Shown here: piece after piece, positions 42,226-50,618 of the stretch
Position numbering within the stretch: the first letter of the stretch is position 1
How the letters are laid out: each line of letters starts with the position of its first letter
Position numbers and translations under genes: made by a program
NCBI GenBank assembly: GCA_947175545.1
Contig: CAMWNI010000014.1
Location: forward strand, 1 to 55,723
DNA: 55,723 bases
DNA from: an uncultured Porphyromonadaceae bacterium
GTDB taxonomy: Bacteria > Bacteroidota > Bacteroidia > Bacteroidales > Muribaculaceae
Reading direction: 5' to 3'
Notes under the pieces: model-generated
The model's input: only the letters and a program-made list of their open reading frames with translations
The model's database searches: none
Told to the model about the DNA's origin: nothing

Positions 42226-42926
42226 CGAATAAGACTCTTGGCGGTTTCAATATCACTCAGATGGTCAACATCAATCACTTTGCCGAACGGGAATGCCTTT
42301 AACATCAAACCGTCGGCAACCAGTGCGCGCTGATAGTTTCTCATACGGCTGACGCCTTCGTCCAGACAACGGCTGAGAACGTCAATCGCGCTTGGGGTCA
42401 ACCCATAAATGCCGGCGGAGATATATTTCGCTCCGGGATAAGTTGCATCCTTGAATGCCATTATGGTCATGTCGGCCGGATCAACTTCAACATAGAGAGG
42501 CTTTTCGTCATCAATGAATGCGGTTACACCCATCATTCCGTCGATGTTGTCGCTTTTCGCAAATTCATTGATGTAGGCGCGAAACTCGTCCGGACGGAAA
42601 ATCGTGTCAACGGTTGTCAGCACAAATTTGTTTGCATCGGCCGGGAATATGCGGCTGACCTCATAGAAAGAGTGCATTGACGAGGGGGTTGATTTGACAA
42701 CCAGACGGAACGGAACCGGCAATGAAAGCGATTCAAGATACTCGCGTACCGCAGTCATCTGCTCGTTGACTATGACAGATAGTGACTCGGCATCGCACTC
42801 AATCATAATGTCAATCAGACGTTTTATCATCGGGCGCCCGTCAAGATCAACCAACGGCTTCGGAATATTCAGACCTTCACCGGCAAGACGCGAGCCTTCG
42901 CCCGCTGCAATTATGGCATAATGCAT
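42222..42926 (-). CDS. Sugar/polyol-phosphate nucleotidyltransferase
   Basis: 234 residues with the NTP-transferase signature IIAAGEGSRLAGEGLNIPKPLVDLDGRPMI at the N-terminus (G-x-G-x-R-x-PK). The metal-binding FVLTTVDTIF and the C-terminal VIDVDHLSDIETA complete the fold. It should transfer a nucleotide from NTP onto a phosphorylated sugar or polyol. Because a CDP-alcohol phosphotransferase is in the same operon, CTP use with a polyol-phosphate is the most natural guess, by analogy to the CTP:inositol-1-phosphate cytidylyltransferase half of archaeal DIPP synthases. First gene of the operon; a -7 box is at 42960-42967. Confidence 0.86.
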   Translation of the reverse strand: MHYAIIAAGEGSRLAGEGLNIPKPLVDLDGRPMIKRLIDIMIECDAESLSVIVNEQMTAVREYLESLSLPVPFRLVVKSTPSSMHSFYEVSRIFPADANKFVLTTVDTIFRPDEFRAYINEFAKSDNIDGMMGVTAFIDDEKPLYVEVDPADMTIMAFKDATYPGAKYISAGIYGLTPSAIDVLSRCLDEGVSRMRNYQRALVADGLMLKAFPFGKVIDVDHLSDIETAKSLIR

Positions 42927-42959
42927 AGATTTCTTTGCAGGATTATATTAATTATAGCG

Positions 42960-42967
42960 CAAATTTA
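42960..42967 (-). promoter_or_regulatory. -7 box TAAATTTG for the nucleotidyltransferase operon
   Basis: TAnnTTTG match on the minus strand, 33 bp ahead of the ATG at 42926. It shares a 161-bp divergent interval with the box at 43034-43041, so both arms of the cluster fire from one region. Confidence 0.5.
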
Positions 42968-43033
42968 CGAAAAAATCCGAAATAAGGGTAGGAGTGTATT
43001 TAAAAATGGTTGTTTTTATTGTGCATTATTCTG

Positions 43034-43041
43034 TAACTTTG
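43034..43041 (+). promoter_or_regulatory. -7 box TAACTTTG for the DXS-like gene
   Basis: Consensus box 46 bp ahead of the ATG; a TTG near 43010-43012 gives about the right -33 spacing (roughly 20 bp). Confidence 0.55.
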
Positions 43042-43087
43042 CAACATGAATCCGAATAGATAAATCTTTAATACGTTAATCAAGTGT

Positions 43088-44827
43088 ATGGAATTGGAGA
43101 AAATATCCTCACCGGCTGATATCAGAAAACTGGATATTAAGGATCTGAACAATCTTTGCGATGAATTGCGCAAGGTTTTCCTTGTCAAGATTTCCGCTCG
43201 AGGCGGACATGTAGGGCCGAATCTCGGACTGGTTGAGGCAACCGTTGCGTTACATTATGTTTTTGATACTCCGCAGGATAAGATTGTTTTTGACGTATCA
43301 CATCAGACGTACATCCATAAAATGCTGACGGGACGCATTAATGCCTTCCTCTATCCTGAGGCTTATGATGACGTGACCGGATATACGAACCCGAGCGAGT
43401 CTGAGTATGATCTGTTTACAATTGGTCATACATCAACAGCCGTCAGCCTTGCCGGCGGCATTGCCAAGGGGCGAGACCTGAGCGGAGAAAAGTATAACGT
43501 TGTCGCATTGGTCGGCGATGGTTCGCTTAGCGGCGGTGAGGCCTTTGAGGGTCTCGACGAGGGCGCTACGCTTGGCAGTAACTTCATTGTAATTGTCAAC
43601 GACAACGAAATGTCAATTGCAGAAAACCATGGCGGACTCTATGGAAATCTGGCCCGACTGCGAGAGACTAATGGAATGGCTGACGATAATTATTTTACCG
43701 CACTTGGGTATGATTACTTTTATGTTGAAGAGGGTAATGACGTTGCTGCTCTTGTCGAAACTTTCCGAAAGGTAAAGAATTCGGTCCGTCCGGTTGTTGT
43801 TCATATCCATACGGATAAGGGACACGGTTATGCTCCGGCCGAAGAGCATAAGGAACAATTCCATTACACCGGACCGTTCGACCTGACTACCGGAAAGTCT
43901 ACCCCGGATTCCGGGAGCGAGAATTATGCTGACATTTTCGCAAATGAAATGCTTGCCCAGATGAAGGCGAATCCTAAAGTGTGTGTGCTTACCGCAGGCA
44001 CCCCCGGAGTACTCGGTTTCGGTCCCGAGCGACGCAAGGAGGCCGGTCGTCAGTTTATTGACGTCGGCATTGCAGAACAGGAGGCCGCCGCGATGGCTTC
44101 CGGCATTGCCAAGGCCGGTGCGCGTCCGTGTTTCGGCGTTGTCAGCTCATTCCTTCAGCGAGCCTACGACCAGTTCTCGCAGGACATAGCCATAAACGGC
44201 ATGCCGGTTGTGGTCAATATCTTCTATGGCTCACTCTTTGGAATGACTGATGTCACTCATCTCGGCTGGTTTGACATCGCTCTTATGTCAAACATTCCCG
44301 GATGGGTATTTTTAGCGCCAACCTCAGTAGAGGAATATGTCGCCATGCTTCGATGGGCAATGGCCCAGACAGATTATCCGGTAGCTATTCGTATCCCGGG
44401 AGGTGCTATCCGCCACGAATCCGGTCCGGTTGATACGGACTATTCCGCTCTTAACCGTTATAAGATTACCCGTCGTGGCAGCGGTGTCGCTATTATTGGC
44501 TCTGGTACGTTCTATGAACTGGCGGAGCAGACGGCCGACTTGCTGGCCGCGCGGGGCATTAATGCGACGGTGATTAATCCTCGTTATCTGTCCGGAGTAG
44601 ATTCTGAAATGCTTGAAACTCTTAAGAATGACCACCAGACTGTCATCACACTTGAAGACGGAGTGCTTGACGGCGGATTCGGCGAAAAAATTGCCCGTTT
44701 CTACGGCTCGTCGAATATGAAGGTACATTGCTATGGTATTGAAAAGAAATTCCTTGACCGTTATAGACCAAAGGAGTTGCTTAAGGCATGTGGACTGACC
44801 GCTGAGAGCATTGCAGCCTCTCTTTGA
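43088..44827 (+). CDS. DXS-like TPP-dependent transketolase-family enzyme
   Basis: 579 residues, shorter than normal DXS (about 620-640). The N-half matches DXS closely: ISARGGHVGPNLGLVEATVALHYVFD, DVSHQTYIHKMLTGR, and the TPP/Mg motif GDGSLSGGEAFEGLDEGATLGSNFIVIVNDN. However, the DXS motif GPIDGHD after the Y-x-Y stretch is missing (YFYVEEGNDVAALVETF). The C-half has DVGIAEQEAAAMASGIAKAG (catalytic Glu) and VVVNIFYGSLFGMTDVTH. DXS joins pyruvate and GAP to DXP, the precursor of isoprenoids, thiamine and PLP. The changed motif could mean a different acceptor. It is divergent from the nucleotidyltransferase operon and directly precedes pdxA. Confidence 0.8.
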   Translation: MELEKISSPADIRKLDIKDLNNLCDELRKVFLVKISARGGHVGPNLGLVEATVALHYVFDTPQDKIVFDVSHQTYIHKMLTGRINAFLYPEAYDDVTGYTNPSESEYDLFTIGHTSTAVSLAGGIAKGRDLSGEKYNVVALVGDGSLSGGEAFEGLDEGATLGSNFIVIVNDNEMSIAENHGGLYGNLARLRETNGMADDNYFTALGYDYFYVEEGNDVAALVETFRKVKNSVRPVVVHIHTDKGHGYAPAEEHKEQFHYTGPFDLTTGKSTPDSGSENYADIFANEMLAQMKANPKVCVLTAGTPGVLGFGPERRKEAGRQFIDVGIAEQEAAAMASGIAKAGARPCFGVVSSFLQRAYDQFSQDIAINGMPVVVNIFYGSLFGMTDVTHLGWFDIALMSNIPGWVFLAPTSVEEYVAMLRWAMAQTDYPVAIRIPGGAIRHESGPVDTDYSALNRYKITRRGSGVAIIGSGTFYELAEQTADLLAARGINATVINPRYLSGVDSEMLETLKNDHQTVITLEDGVLDGGFGEKIARFYGSSNMKVHCYGIEKKFLDRYRPKELLKACGLTAESIAASL

Positions 44828-44847
44828 TTAGCAAAAAGACTCTTTTA

Positions 44848-44889
44848 TCCTCATTTCCTGCATGTGAGTTGCGGGAAATGAGGATTTTT
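44848..44889 (+). terminator. Intrinsic terminator after the DXS-like gene
   Basis: 14-bp stem (TCCTCATTTCCTGC with GCGGGAAATGAGGA, one wobble pair), 9-nt loop, and a TTTTT tail. It overlaps the pdxA promoter, so pdxA is at least partly separately transcribed. Confidence 0.8.
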
Positions 44890-44899
44890 GTTAACTTTG
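44868..44899 (+). promoter_or_regulatory. Promoter of the pdxA-ATP-grasp-acyltransferase operon
   Basis: GTTG at 44868-44871 and TAACTTTG at 44892-44899 with a 20-bp spacer, close to the TTTG/TAnnTTTG consensus. The ATG follows 21 bp after the box. Confidence 0.68.
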
Positions 44900-44919
44900 C
44901 GAAATAAATCTGATTTGAA

Positions 44920-45990
44920 ATGGAAGAAACTAAGATAAAAGTGGGAATTACCCACGGCGATATAAACGGAGTTGGATATGAGGTGATTCTTAAGGCGTTT
45001 GAAGATTCTCAGATATTCGACCTTTGTACCCCGGTTGTTTACGGCTCGCTGAAACTTGCGTCACATTATCGCAAGTTGCTTAACCTGGCTTCGCTTCCTT
45101 ACCAGCGTGTCGATTCGGGCGCGCAGGCGAAGGAGGGAATGTTAAATTTTATTAACGTAATTGGCGAGGAGGTTTCTGCCGAACACGGCAAGCCGACTGA
45201 GGTTGCCGGTGCTGCGGCGCTTGCGGCTCTCGAACGAGCAACCGAGGAGTTGAAGTCAGGGGCGATTGACTGTCTCGTCACGGCTCCAATCAATAAATCG
45301 AACATCCAAGGCCCGGATTTCCGTTTTGCCGGCCATACGGAGTATCTTCAGGACCGACTGGGAGGCGACAATGACCGTGCGCTTATGATAATGGCCGATA
45401 ACAGGGGGCTGCGTGTTGCGCTCGTGACCACTCATTTGCCATTGAAGGATGTTGCGTCGGCTCTTACCGTTGAGTCAATCGCTACGAAGATTCAGGATTT
45501 CCACACCTCGCTCATGCGCGACTTTGGAATACATGCGCCGCGCATTGCCGTGCTTTCTCTTAATCCTCACAACGGTGACGACGGCCTGCTCGGAGATGAA
45601 GAGAAAGACATGATTGTTCCTGCAATAGAGGAAATGCGCAAAAACCGGATTCAGGTTTATGGTCCGTATCCTGCCGACGGATTTTTCGGCGCCAATCATC
45701 AGTCGAAGTTCGACGGTGTCCTTGCAATGTATCATGACCAGGGTCTGACTCCTTTTAAGGCACTGAGCGGTTCAGAAGGCGTAAACTTCACCGCCGGATT
45801 ACCTTATGTGCGGACTTCGCCAGATCATGGAACGGCCTTTGACATTGCCGGCAAAGGTGAGGCTGACGCTCAGTCGATGCGTTCCGCAATCTATATGGCT
45901 ATTGATGCGTTGCGCAGTCGCCGAAACCATAGCGAAGCATTTGCCAATCCGCTTCGAAAACTATATCAGGACCGTCCGAGCCGTGACTAA
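44920..45990 (+). CDS. pdxA: 4-hydroxythreonine-4-phosphate dehydrogenase PdxA
   Basis: 356 residues. PdxA oxidises 4-phosphohydroxythreonine with NAD in DXP-dependent vitamin B6 synthesis. Metal and substrate motifs are seen: VGITHGDINGVGYEVILKAF (Bacteroidetes variant), CLVTAPINKSNIQ, FAGHTEYL (His), LNPHNGDDGLLG (His; the family more often has HAGxxG), MYHDQGLTPFKAL (His) and SPDHGTAFDIAG. It follows a DXS-like gene and is translationally coupled to the ATP-grasp gene (8-bp overlap). PdxA-like paralogues can also act on other hydroxy acid phosphates, so a non-B6 role cannot be excluded. Confidence 0.92.
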   Translation: MEETKIKVGITHGDINGVGYEVILKAFEDSQIFDLCTPVVYGSLKLASHYRKLLNLASLPYQRVDSGAQAKEGMLNFINVIGEEVSAEHGKPTEVAGAAALAALERATEELKSGAIDCLVTAPINKSNIQGPDFRFAGHTEYLQDRLGGDNDRALMIMADNRGLRVALVTTHLPLKDVASALTVESIATKIQDFHTSLMRDFGIHAPRIAVLSLNPHNGDDGLLGDEEKDMIVPAIEEMRKNRIQVYGPYPADGFFGANHQSKFDGVLAMYHDQGLTPFKALSGSEGVNFTAGLPYVRTSPDHGTAFDIAGKGEADAQSMRSAIYMAIDALRSRRNHSEAFANPLRKLYQDRPSRD

Positions 45991-46807
45991 TTCATCAATA
46001 GCCGCAGTTTTCCGCTCACCGGCTTATTCGCCGAACCACATTGCAAACGATGCTGCGATTCTGAATGCCGTCTGCACTTATCTGCGACGTCGCGGACGAA
46101 CCGTTAAGGCCTATACTGAGAACGAACTGCAGCAAGGTTTAGTGAAGGAACCGGTTGTGATTTCAATGTGTCGGGGGAGAACTTCGATTGCGTTGCTTCA
46201 GGAAATGGAGGACGCAGGGAGGTTAGTTGTCAATTCCGCATATGGAATCGAGAACTGCAAGCGGGAATTACTTGGTCGGCGGTTGGCGGCGGCTGGTATC
46301 GGTTATCCGGAGAATATTGTGACGCGTACCGACCGTAATATAGTTCCTGAACTGACTGCAATGGGAATAGAGCGTTGCTGGGTCAAACGTGCCGACTCAC
46401 ATTCGCAGCATAAGGAGGACATCACCTTCGCATCATCGGCCACCGAGGCGCAGGAGATTGTCCATGAATATTTTATGCGCGGAATCATGACTGCGGTTAT
46501 AGAAAGGCATATTGAGGGTATTCCCGTTAAGTTCTACGGCGTTGCCGGCACTGGTTTTTTCTATTGTTATCACCGGGATGATCGAGAATCCGCCAAAGGA
46601 ATTGATTCAGAAGCTCTGTCGTCACTCTGTTTGCGTGCAGCAGAGGTTCTGAACCTTAAAATTTACGGTGGTGATGCAATTATTGATGCAGAATCCGGCG
46701 AGACTGTGATTATTAACATTAATGACTGGCCGAGTTTTGCGCCATGCCGACAAGAGGCTGTCAAGCCCATTGCCGGACTCATTTTAAGTCTTATAAAAAA
46801 GAAATGA
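45983..46807 (+). CDS. ATP-grasp ligase-like protein (paralogue 2)
   Basis: 274 residues beginning at GTG 45983 (VTNSSIAAVFRSPAYS); the frame upstream of this is only a shadow of pdxA, and the start overlaps the pdxA stop by 8 bp. It parallels the 41377-42225 protein block for block: ISMCRGRTSIALLQEME, VVNSAYGIENCKRE, CWVKRADSHSQHKEDITF, IERHIEGIPVKFYGVA, KIYGGDAIIDAESGETVIININDWPSFAPCRQE. So the pair arose by duplication and is split over two divergent arms of one cluster. An ATP-grasp carboxylate-amine ligase of unknown substrate. The final TGA overlaps the next ATG (ATGA). Confidence 0.82.
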   Translation: MTNSSIAAVFRSPAYSPNHIANDAAILNAVCTYLRRRGRTVKAYTENELQQGLVKEPVVISMCRGRTSIALLQEMEDAGRLVVNSAYGIENCKRELLGRRLAAAGIGYPENIVTRTDRNIVPELTAMGIERCWVKRADSHSQHKEDITFASSATEAQEIVHEYFMRGIMTAVIERHIEGIPVKFYGVAGTGFFYCYHRDDRESAKGIDSEALSSLCLRAAEVLNLKIYGGDAIIDAESGETVIININDWPSFAPCRQEAVKPIAGLILSLIKKK

Positions 46808-47667
46808 CAGACAATAGCGAACTCCAATCTATCCGCCCGGAGGTTCTGACAACCGACGATGTGTTGGAGATGGTTCCGCGTTTGCAGGGCCATCGTAAAC
46901 TCGTAAATCGTTTGATGCGCTGGCTGAAGCTTGACCAGATTAATGAAGTACACAGGGTCGCATACAATACTCCGGGACCAAGGTGCGCTACCAGACTTTT
47001 GTCAGAGGCCTTGAATATTAAAGTTGAGGTCTCGGGTGCGGAAGTCCTTGACCGACTTCCGGAAGGGGCTTTCATTACCGTAAGCAATCACCCGCTCGGG
47101 GCGCTTGATGGGATTGCTCTGGTTTCCCTAATCGGAGAGCGTAGACCTGATTTCAAGGTGATGGTCAATATGATTTTGAACAGAGTAGGGGGAATGGCTC
47201 CCAATTTCATCGCGGTTGATCCTATGGCTCAGAAAGACCCTGCGAAGCGTGCGGTCAGCATCAACGGAATCAGGCAGTGTATCGCGCAGATCCGAGGTGG
47301 TCACCCGCTGGGTTTTTTCCCGGCAGGAGCAATGAGTAAAACGACGTGGCGAAGGGGGAATATTCAGGATCGCCCGTGGCAGGATTCGGTTCTACAGCTT
47401 ATATATAAGTCGAAGGTCCCTGTTATTCCGGTCTATTTCGGCGACAGAAATTCGCGACTATGTAACATCATGGGGCATATCTGTTGGCCTGTGCGTTCAA
47501 TCATGCTTCCGCGTGAGGTGATAAGGAAGAAAAATTCAACGCTCCATGTTGTAGTCGGTGAGCCGATAACGGTTGACCAACAAGAGTCGTATCGTGAAAG
47601 CCCTGAGAGTCTCGGAGCTTTTCTCCGAGAGCGGACCTATGCGTTAAAAAACGCTTTACGGAAGTAA
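46804..47667 (+). CDS. Lysophospholipid/1-acylglycerol-3-phosphate acyltransferase-like protein
   Basis: 287 residues; start 46804 (MTDNSELQSI) through an ATGA overlap with the ATP-grasp gene. PlsC-like motif is SNHPLGALDGIALV (H-x5-D, the form seen in the lipid-acyltransferase/hemolysin-like group), then FKVMVNMILNRVGGMAPNFIAVDP, GHPLGFFPAGAMSK, PVIPVYFGDRNSRL and a final VVVGEPITV. It acylates a lipid or amino-lipid precursor from acyl-ACP or acyl-CoA. Its coupling to ATP-grasp and PdxA is odd for plain phospholipid synthesis and suggests an unusual lipid; Bacteroidetes glycine-lipid acyltransferases (GlsA) are a related example. Confidence 0.86.
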   Translation: MTDNSELQSIRPEVLTTDDVLEMVPRLQGHRKLVNRLMRWLKLDQINEVHRVAYNTPGPRCATRLLSEALNIKVEVSGAEVLDRLPEGAFITVSNHPLGALDGIALVSLIGERRPDFKVMVNMILNRVGGMAPNFIAVDPMAQKDPAKRAVSINGIRQCIAQIRGGHPLGFFPAGAMSKTTWRRGNIQDRPWQDSVLQLIYKSKVPVIPVYFGDRNSRLCNIMGHICWPVRSIMLPREVIRKKNSTLHVVVGEPITVDQQESYRESPESLGAFLRERTYALKNALRK

Positions 47668-47692
47668 TTTTGAGGTTAATTTTTTTTGAAAA

Positions 47693-47724
47693 TTTGTCAC
47701 ATATAATATATTTGACTATATTTG
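47693..47724 (+). promoter_or_regulatory. Strong Bacteroidetes promoter for the M16 peptidase
   Basis: TTTG (47693-47696), exactly 20 bp, then TATATTTG (47717-47724): a full consensus match. A leader of about 70 nt follows. Confidence 0.8.
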
Positions 47725-47802
47725 CGCAGTAATACATAACTATTACTCCGTAACATTAAAAAAAAGAAAAATCATAATTAATCAATTCACACTTCAATTT
47801 TT

Positions 47803-50613
47803 ATGAGAAAGTTTCTAATGGGACTTTTGGCTGCAATGGCCATTATCCCGGCCGCTAAAGCTCAGCAATTGCCGACGCTTCCGGTCGATACTGCGGTAGT
47901 AAGGGGCGTCCTTCCGAATGGATTGACCTATTATATTCGCCATAACGAATATCCTAAAGGTCAGGCAGATTTTCATATTGCCCAAAAAGTAGGTTCAGTG
48001 CTTGAGGAAGATAATCAGCGCGGTCTGGCTCACTTTCTGGAGCATATGTGTTTTAACGGCACCAAGAATTTCCCCGGTAATTCTCTGATTTCTTATCTGG
48101 AGAGTATCGGAGTTAAGTTCGGTTCTCACCTTAATGCCTATACCGGCACTGACGAGACCGTTTATAAAATTACGAACGTGCCGACAGCCCGTACGGAGGT
48201 TACAGACTCTGTTTTGCTGATTCTTCACGACTGGGCCAACGAGCTGCTGCTTGAGCCGGAGGAAATCGACAAAGAACGCGGTGTGATACATGAGGAATGG
48301 CGAAGTTCTAACGTCGGCCAGATGCGAATCCTCGAACAGCTTCTTCCGAAGATTTATCCCGGATCGCGTTACGGCGAGCGCCTGCCAATAGGCACTATGG
48401 AGGTTGTTGACAATTTCCCTTACCAGGCTCTTCGTGATTATTACGAGGCATGGTATCGTCCCGACCAGCAGGGCATCATTGTTTGCGGCGACATCGATCC
48501 CATCCGTACGGAGAAGGTAATCAAAGAGATGTTCTCGGACATTGAGATGCCGGAGAATGCACCGACCCGAGTTTCGTATCCCGTTCCGGACACTCCCGGA
48601 ACAATCTATGCAATCGGCTCAGACAAGGAACAGACTAACTCTATTGTTTATCTAATCTTTAAACATGAGGTTGTGCCTGCCGAGTTGAGAAATACCGGTT
48701 ACTATCTGACTCTGGATTATGTAACCGATATGATTGATATGATGCTTTCATCGCGCTTTAAAGATATGATGAGTAATCCGTCGACTCCTTTCGCGCTGGC
48801 TCAGCCTATGATTGAAAATTATATTCTCAGCAACACCGAGGATATGTTTGCTGTGATTGCCGCTGCGAAGGATAACGACATCGTTCCGACAATCGAGAGT
48901 GTCTATCGCGAAGTTTTACGCGCTGCTCGTGGCGGATTCACCGTTACTGAATATGAGCGCGCACGTGCCGAATGGGTCGCATCGCTTGAGAAACACTTTA
49001 ATAACCGCAATAATCTTGAAAACAGCGAGCTTACGAACGGCATGATTCGTCATTTTATTGACGGAGTTCCGATGATGAGCATTGCTGACTATCACGATAT
49101 CATGAGTCAGGTTGCTCCGATGATTGATGTCAAGATGATTAATCAGGCATTTGCCGAAATGATTACTGATGATAATCGTGTGGTTCTCTGTATGCTGCCT
49201 GAATCGGCTGAAATCCCGACCGAATCTCAGCTTGCAGATGTGATGAAAGCCGTCGATGCTGAGGATATCGAAGTGTTTACTGACAATGTACGCGAGGATC
49301 CGCTGATTCCTTCTCTTCCTGCTCCCGGTTCAATCCTTGGCTCACGTCCATCCGATGAGTTTGAAGGAACCGAAGTTCTGACCCTTAGCAATGGCGCTAA
49401 GGTTTATCTGAAGCAGACTTCGTTCAAAAATGATGAAATCGTGATGGTCGCTTCAGCTCCGGGCGGCATCTCGCGCCAGTTTGGCAAGGCTTTGCCTGCT
49501 GATGTACGCACTCTTGAACTTTTTGAAGGTGTTTATGGCGTTGGAGCTTACTCGAATGCCGAGCTTGAAAAATACTTTGCGGGCAAGAAGGTTGTCATGA
49601 ACCCTTCGTTCACTATTTCACACAGTACCCTGTCCGGCGCAACCACTCCGAAGGATTTGTCTTCGCTGATGGAACTGGTATACGCTTACTTTACCTCGGT
49701 TACATATCCGGAGGATGAGTTTGCTGCCACACAGAGCCTTTACTACGGTCTGATTCAGAATCAGGAGGCGAACCCCCGATATGTATTCAGTTGTGATGCC
49801 GCTAAGAGTTTCTACTCGTCTCCTTATCTTCAGCCAATGTCTGCTGAGGACGTAAAGAATGCTACCCGCGGTGGGATTGAGTCGCTTGTGCGTTCGCAGT
49901 TGAACAATGCCGCCAACTGGTCGTTTGTGTTTGTGGGCAACTTCGACCCCGAACAGATTAAGCAGCTGTGCGAACAGTATATTGCCACTCTCCCGGCTGA
50001 TCCGAGCCAGCCCCTGGAATTTTTCGTAGGTGACCCGGCTCTGGGTGTTATTCCCGGAAGCGGAGTTGACACGTATACGACCAAGATGGAGACTCCGCAG
50101 ACGTGGTGCTATGTCAAGGAGTCGGCCAATGTGCCTTACAACTCTGTGAACGCAAAGTTGGTTTCAATCGTTGGTCAGATCCTGTCGGCTCGCCTGCTGA
50201 AGAGTGTACGCGAGGAAATGGGTGCTGTATATTCTATCGGTGCTTTCTCCGAAATTGAGCCTCAGACCGGCCTGAACGCTTCGGTCAACGTTCCGTTCCC
50301 GATGAACCCGGAACAGAAGGATGCCGTACTTGCTGCGATTGCAAAGGAGTTTGAAAGTATGGCCGATAACATCACCGAAGAAGAACTTGCCAAGGTGAAA
50401 GAATTTTTGGTAAAGTCATATATTGAACGTGGCGCTCAGAATGAGCCGTGGGCTAACTATATTGACAACTGGACCCTTACCGGAGCAAATAATTTCTCAC
50501 ATGCAGTTGAAGAAGTTAACGCCATTACAACTGCTGATGTGCAGAATTTGGTGAAGCATATGAACGAACAGGGGAACTACCGTGTTGTTATTTTGGATCC
50601 CCAAAATGATTGA
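47803..50613 (+). CDS. M16-family zinc metallopeptidase (insulinase/PqqL type)
   Basis: 936 residues with a signal peptide (MRKFLMGLLAAMAIIPAAKAQ). The inverted zinc motif HFLEH is in GLAHFLEHMCFNGTKNFPGNSLISYLESIGV, with the downstream Glu region (ELLLEPEEIDKERGVIHEEW). Four M16 domains over two halves are expected: 1-2 with the active site, 3-4 inactive and closing the chamber (VREEMGAVYSIGAFSE). It should degrade peptides up to a few kDa in the periplasm. The META-domain lipoprotein gene follows after only 5 bp. Confidence 0.95.
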   Translation: MRKFLMGLLAAMAIIPAAKAQQLPTLPVDTAVVRGVLPNGLTYYIRHNEYPKGQADFHIAQKVGSVLEEDNQRGLAHFLEHMCFNGTKNFPGNSLISYLESIGVKFGSHLNAYTGTDETVYKITNVPTARTEVTDSVLLILHDWANELLLEPEEIDKERGVIHEEWRSSNVGQMRILEQLLPKIYPGSRYGERLPIGTMEVVDNFPYQALRDYYEAWYRPDQQGIIVCGDIDPIRTEKVIKEMFSDIEMPENAPTRVSYPVPDTPGTIYAIGSDKEQTNSIVYLIFKHEVVPAELRNTGYYLTLDYVTDMIDMMLSSRFKDMMSNPSTPFALAQPMIENYILSNTEDMFAVIAAAKDNDIVPTIESVYREVLRAARGGFTVTEYERARAEWVASLEKHFNNRNNLENSELTNGMIRHFIDGVPMMSIADYHDIMSQVAPMIDVKMINQAFAEMITDDNRVVLCMLPESAEIPTESQLADVMKAVDAEDIEVFTDNVREDPLIPSLPAPGSILGSRPSDEFEGTEVLTLSNGAKVYLKQTSFKNDEIVMVASAPGGISRQFGKALPADVRTLELFEGVYGVGAYSNAELEKYFAGKKVVMNPSFTISHSTLSGATTPKDLSSLMELVYAYFTSVTYPEDEFAATQSLYYGLIQNQEANPRYVFSCDAAKSFYSSPYLQPMSAEDVKNATRGGIESLVRSQLNNAANWSFVFVGNFDPEQIKQLCEQYIATLPADPSQPLEFFVGDPALGVIPGSGVDTYTTKMETPQTWCYVKESANVPYNSVNAKLVSIVGQILSARLLKSVREEMGAVYSIGAFSEIEPQTGLNASVNVPFPMNPEQKDAVLAAIAKEFESMADNITEEELAKVKEFLVKSYIERGAQNEPWANYIDNWTLTGANNFSHAVEEVNAITTADVQNLVKHMNEQGNYRVVILDPQND

Positions 50614-50618
50614 AAGAA

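Noticed and set aside
45806-45982. N-terminal extension of ATP-grasp paralogue 2
   Set aside because: This part overlaps pdxA in another frame; the paralogue's N-terminus aligns from the GTG at 45983.
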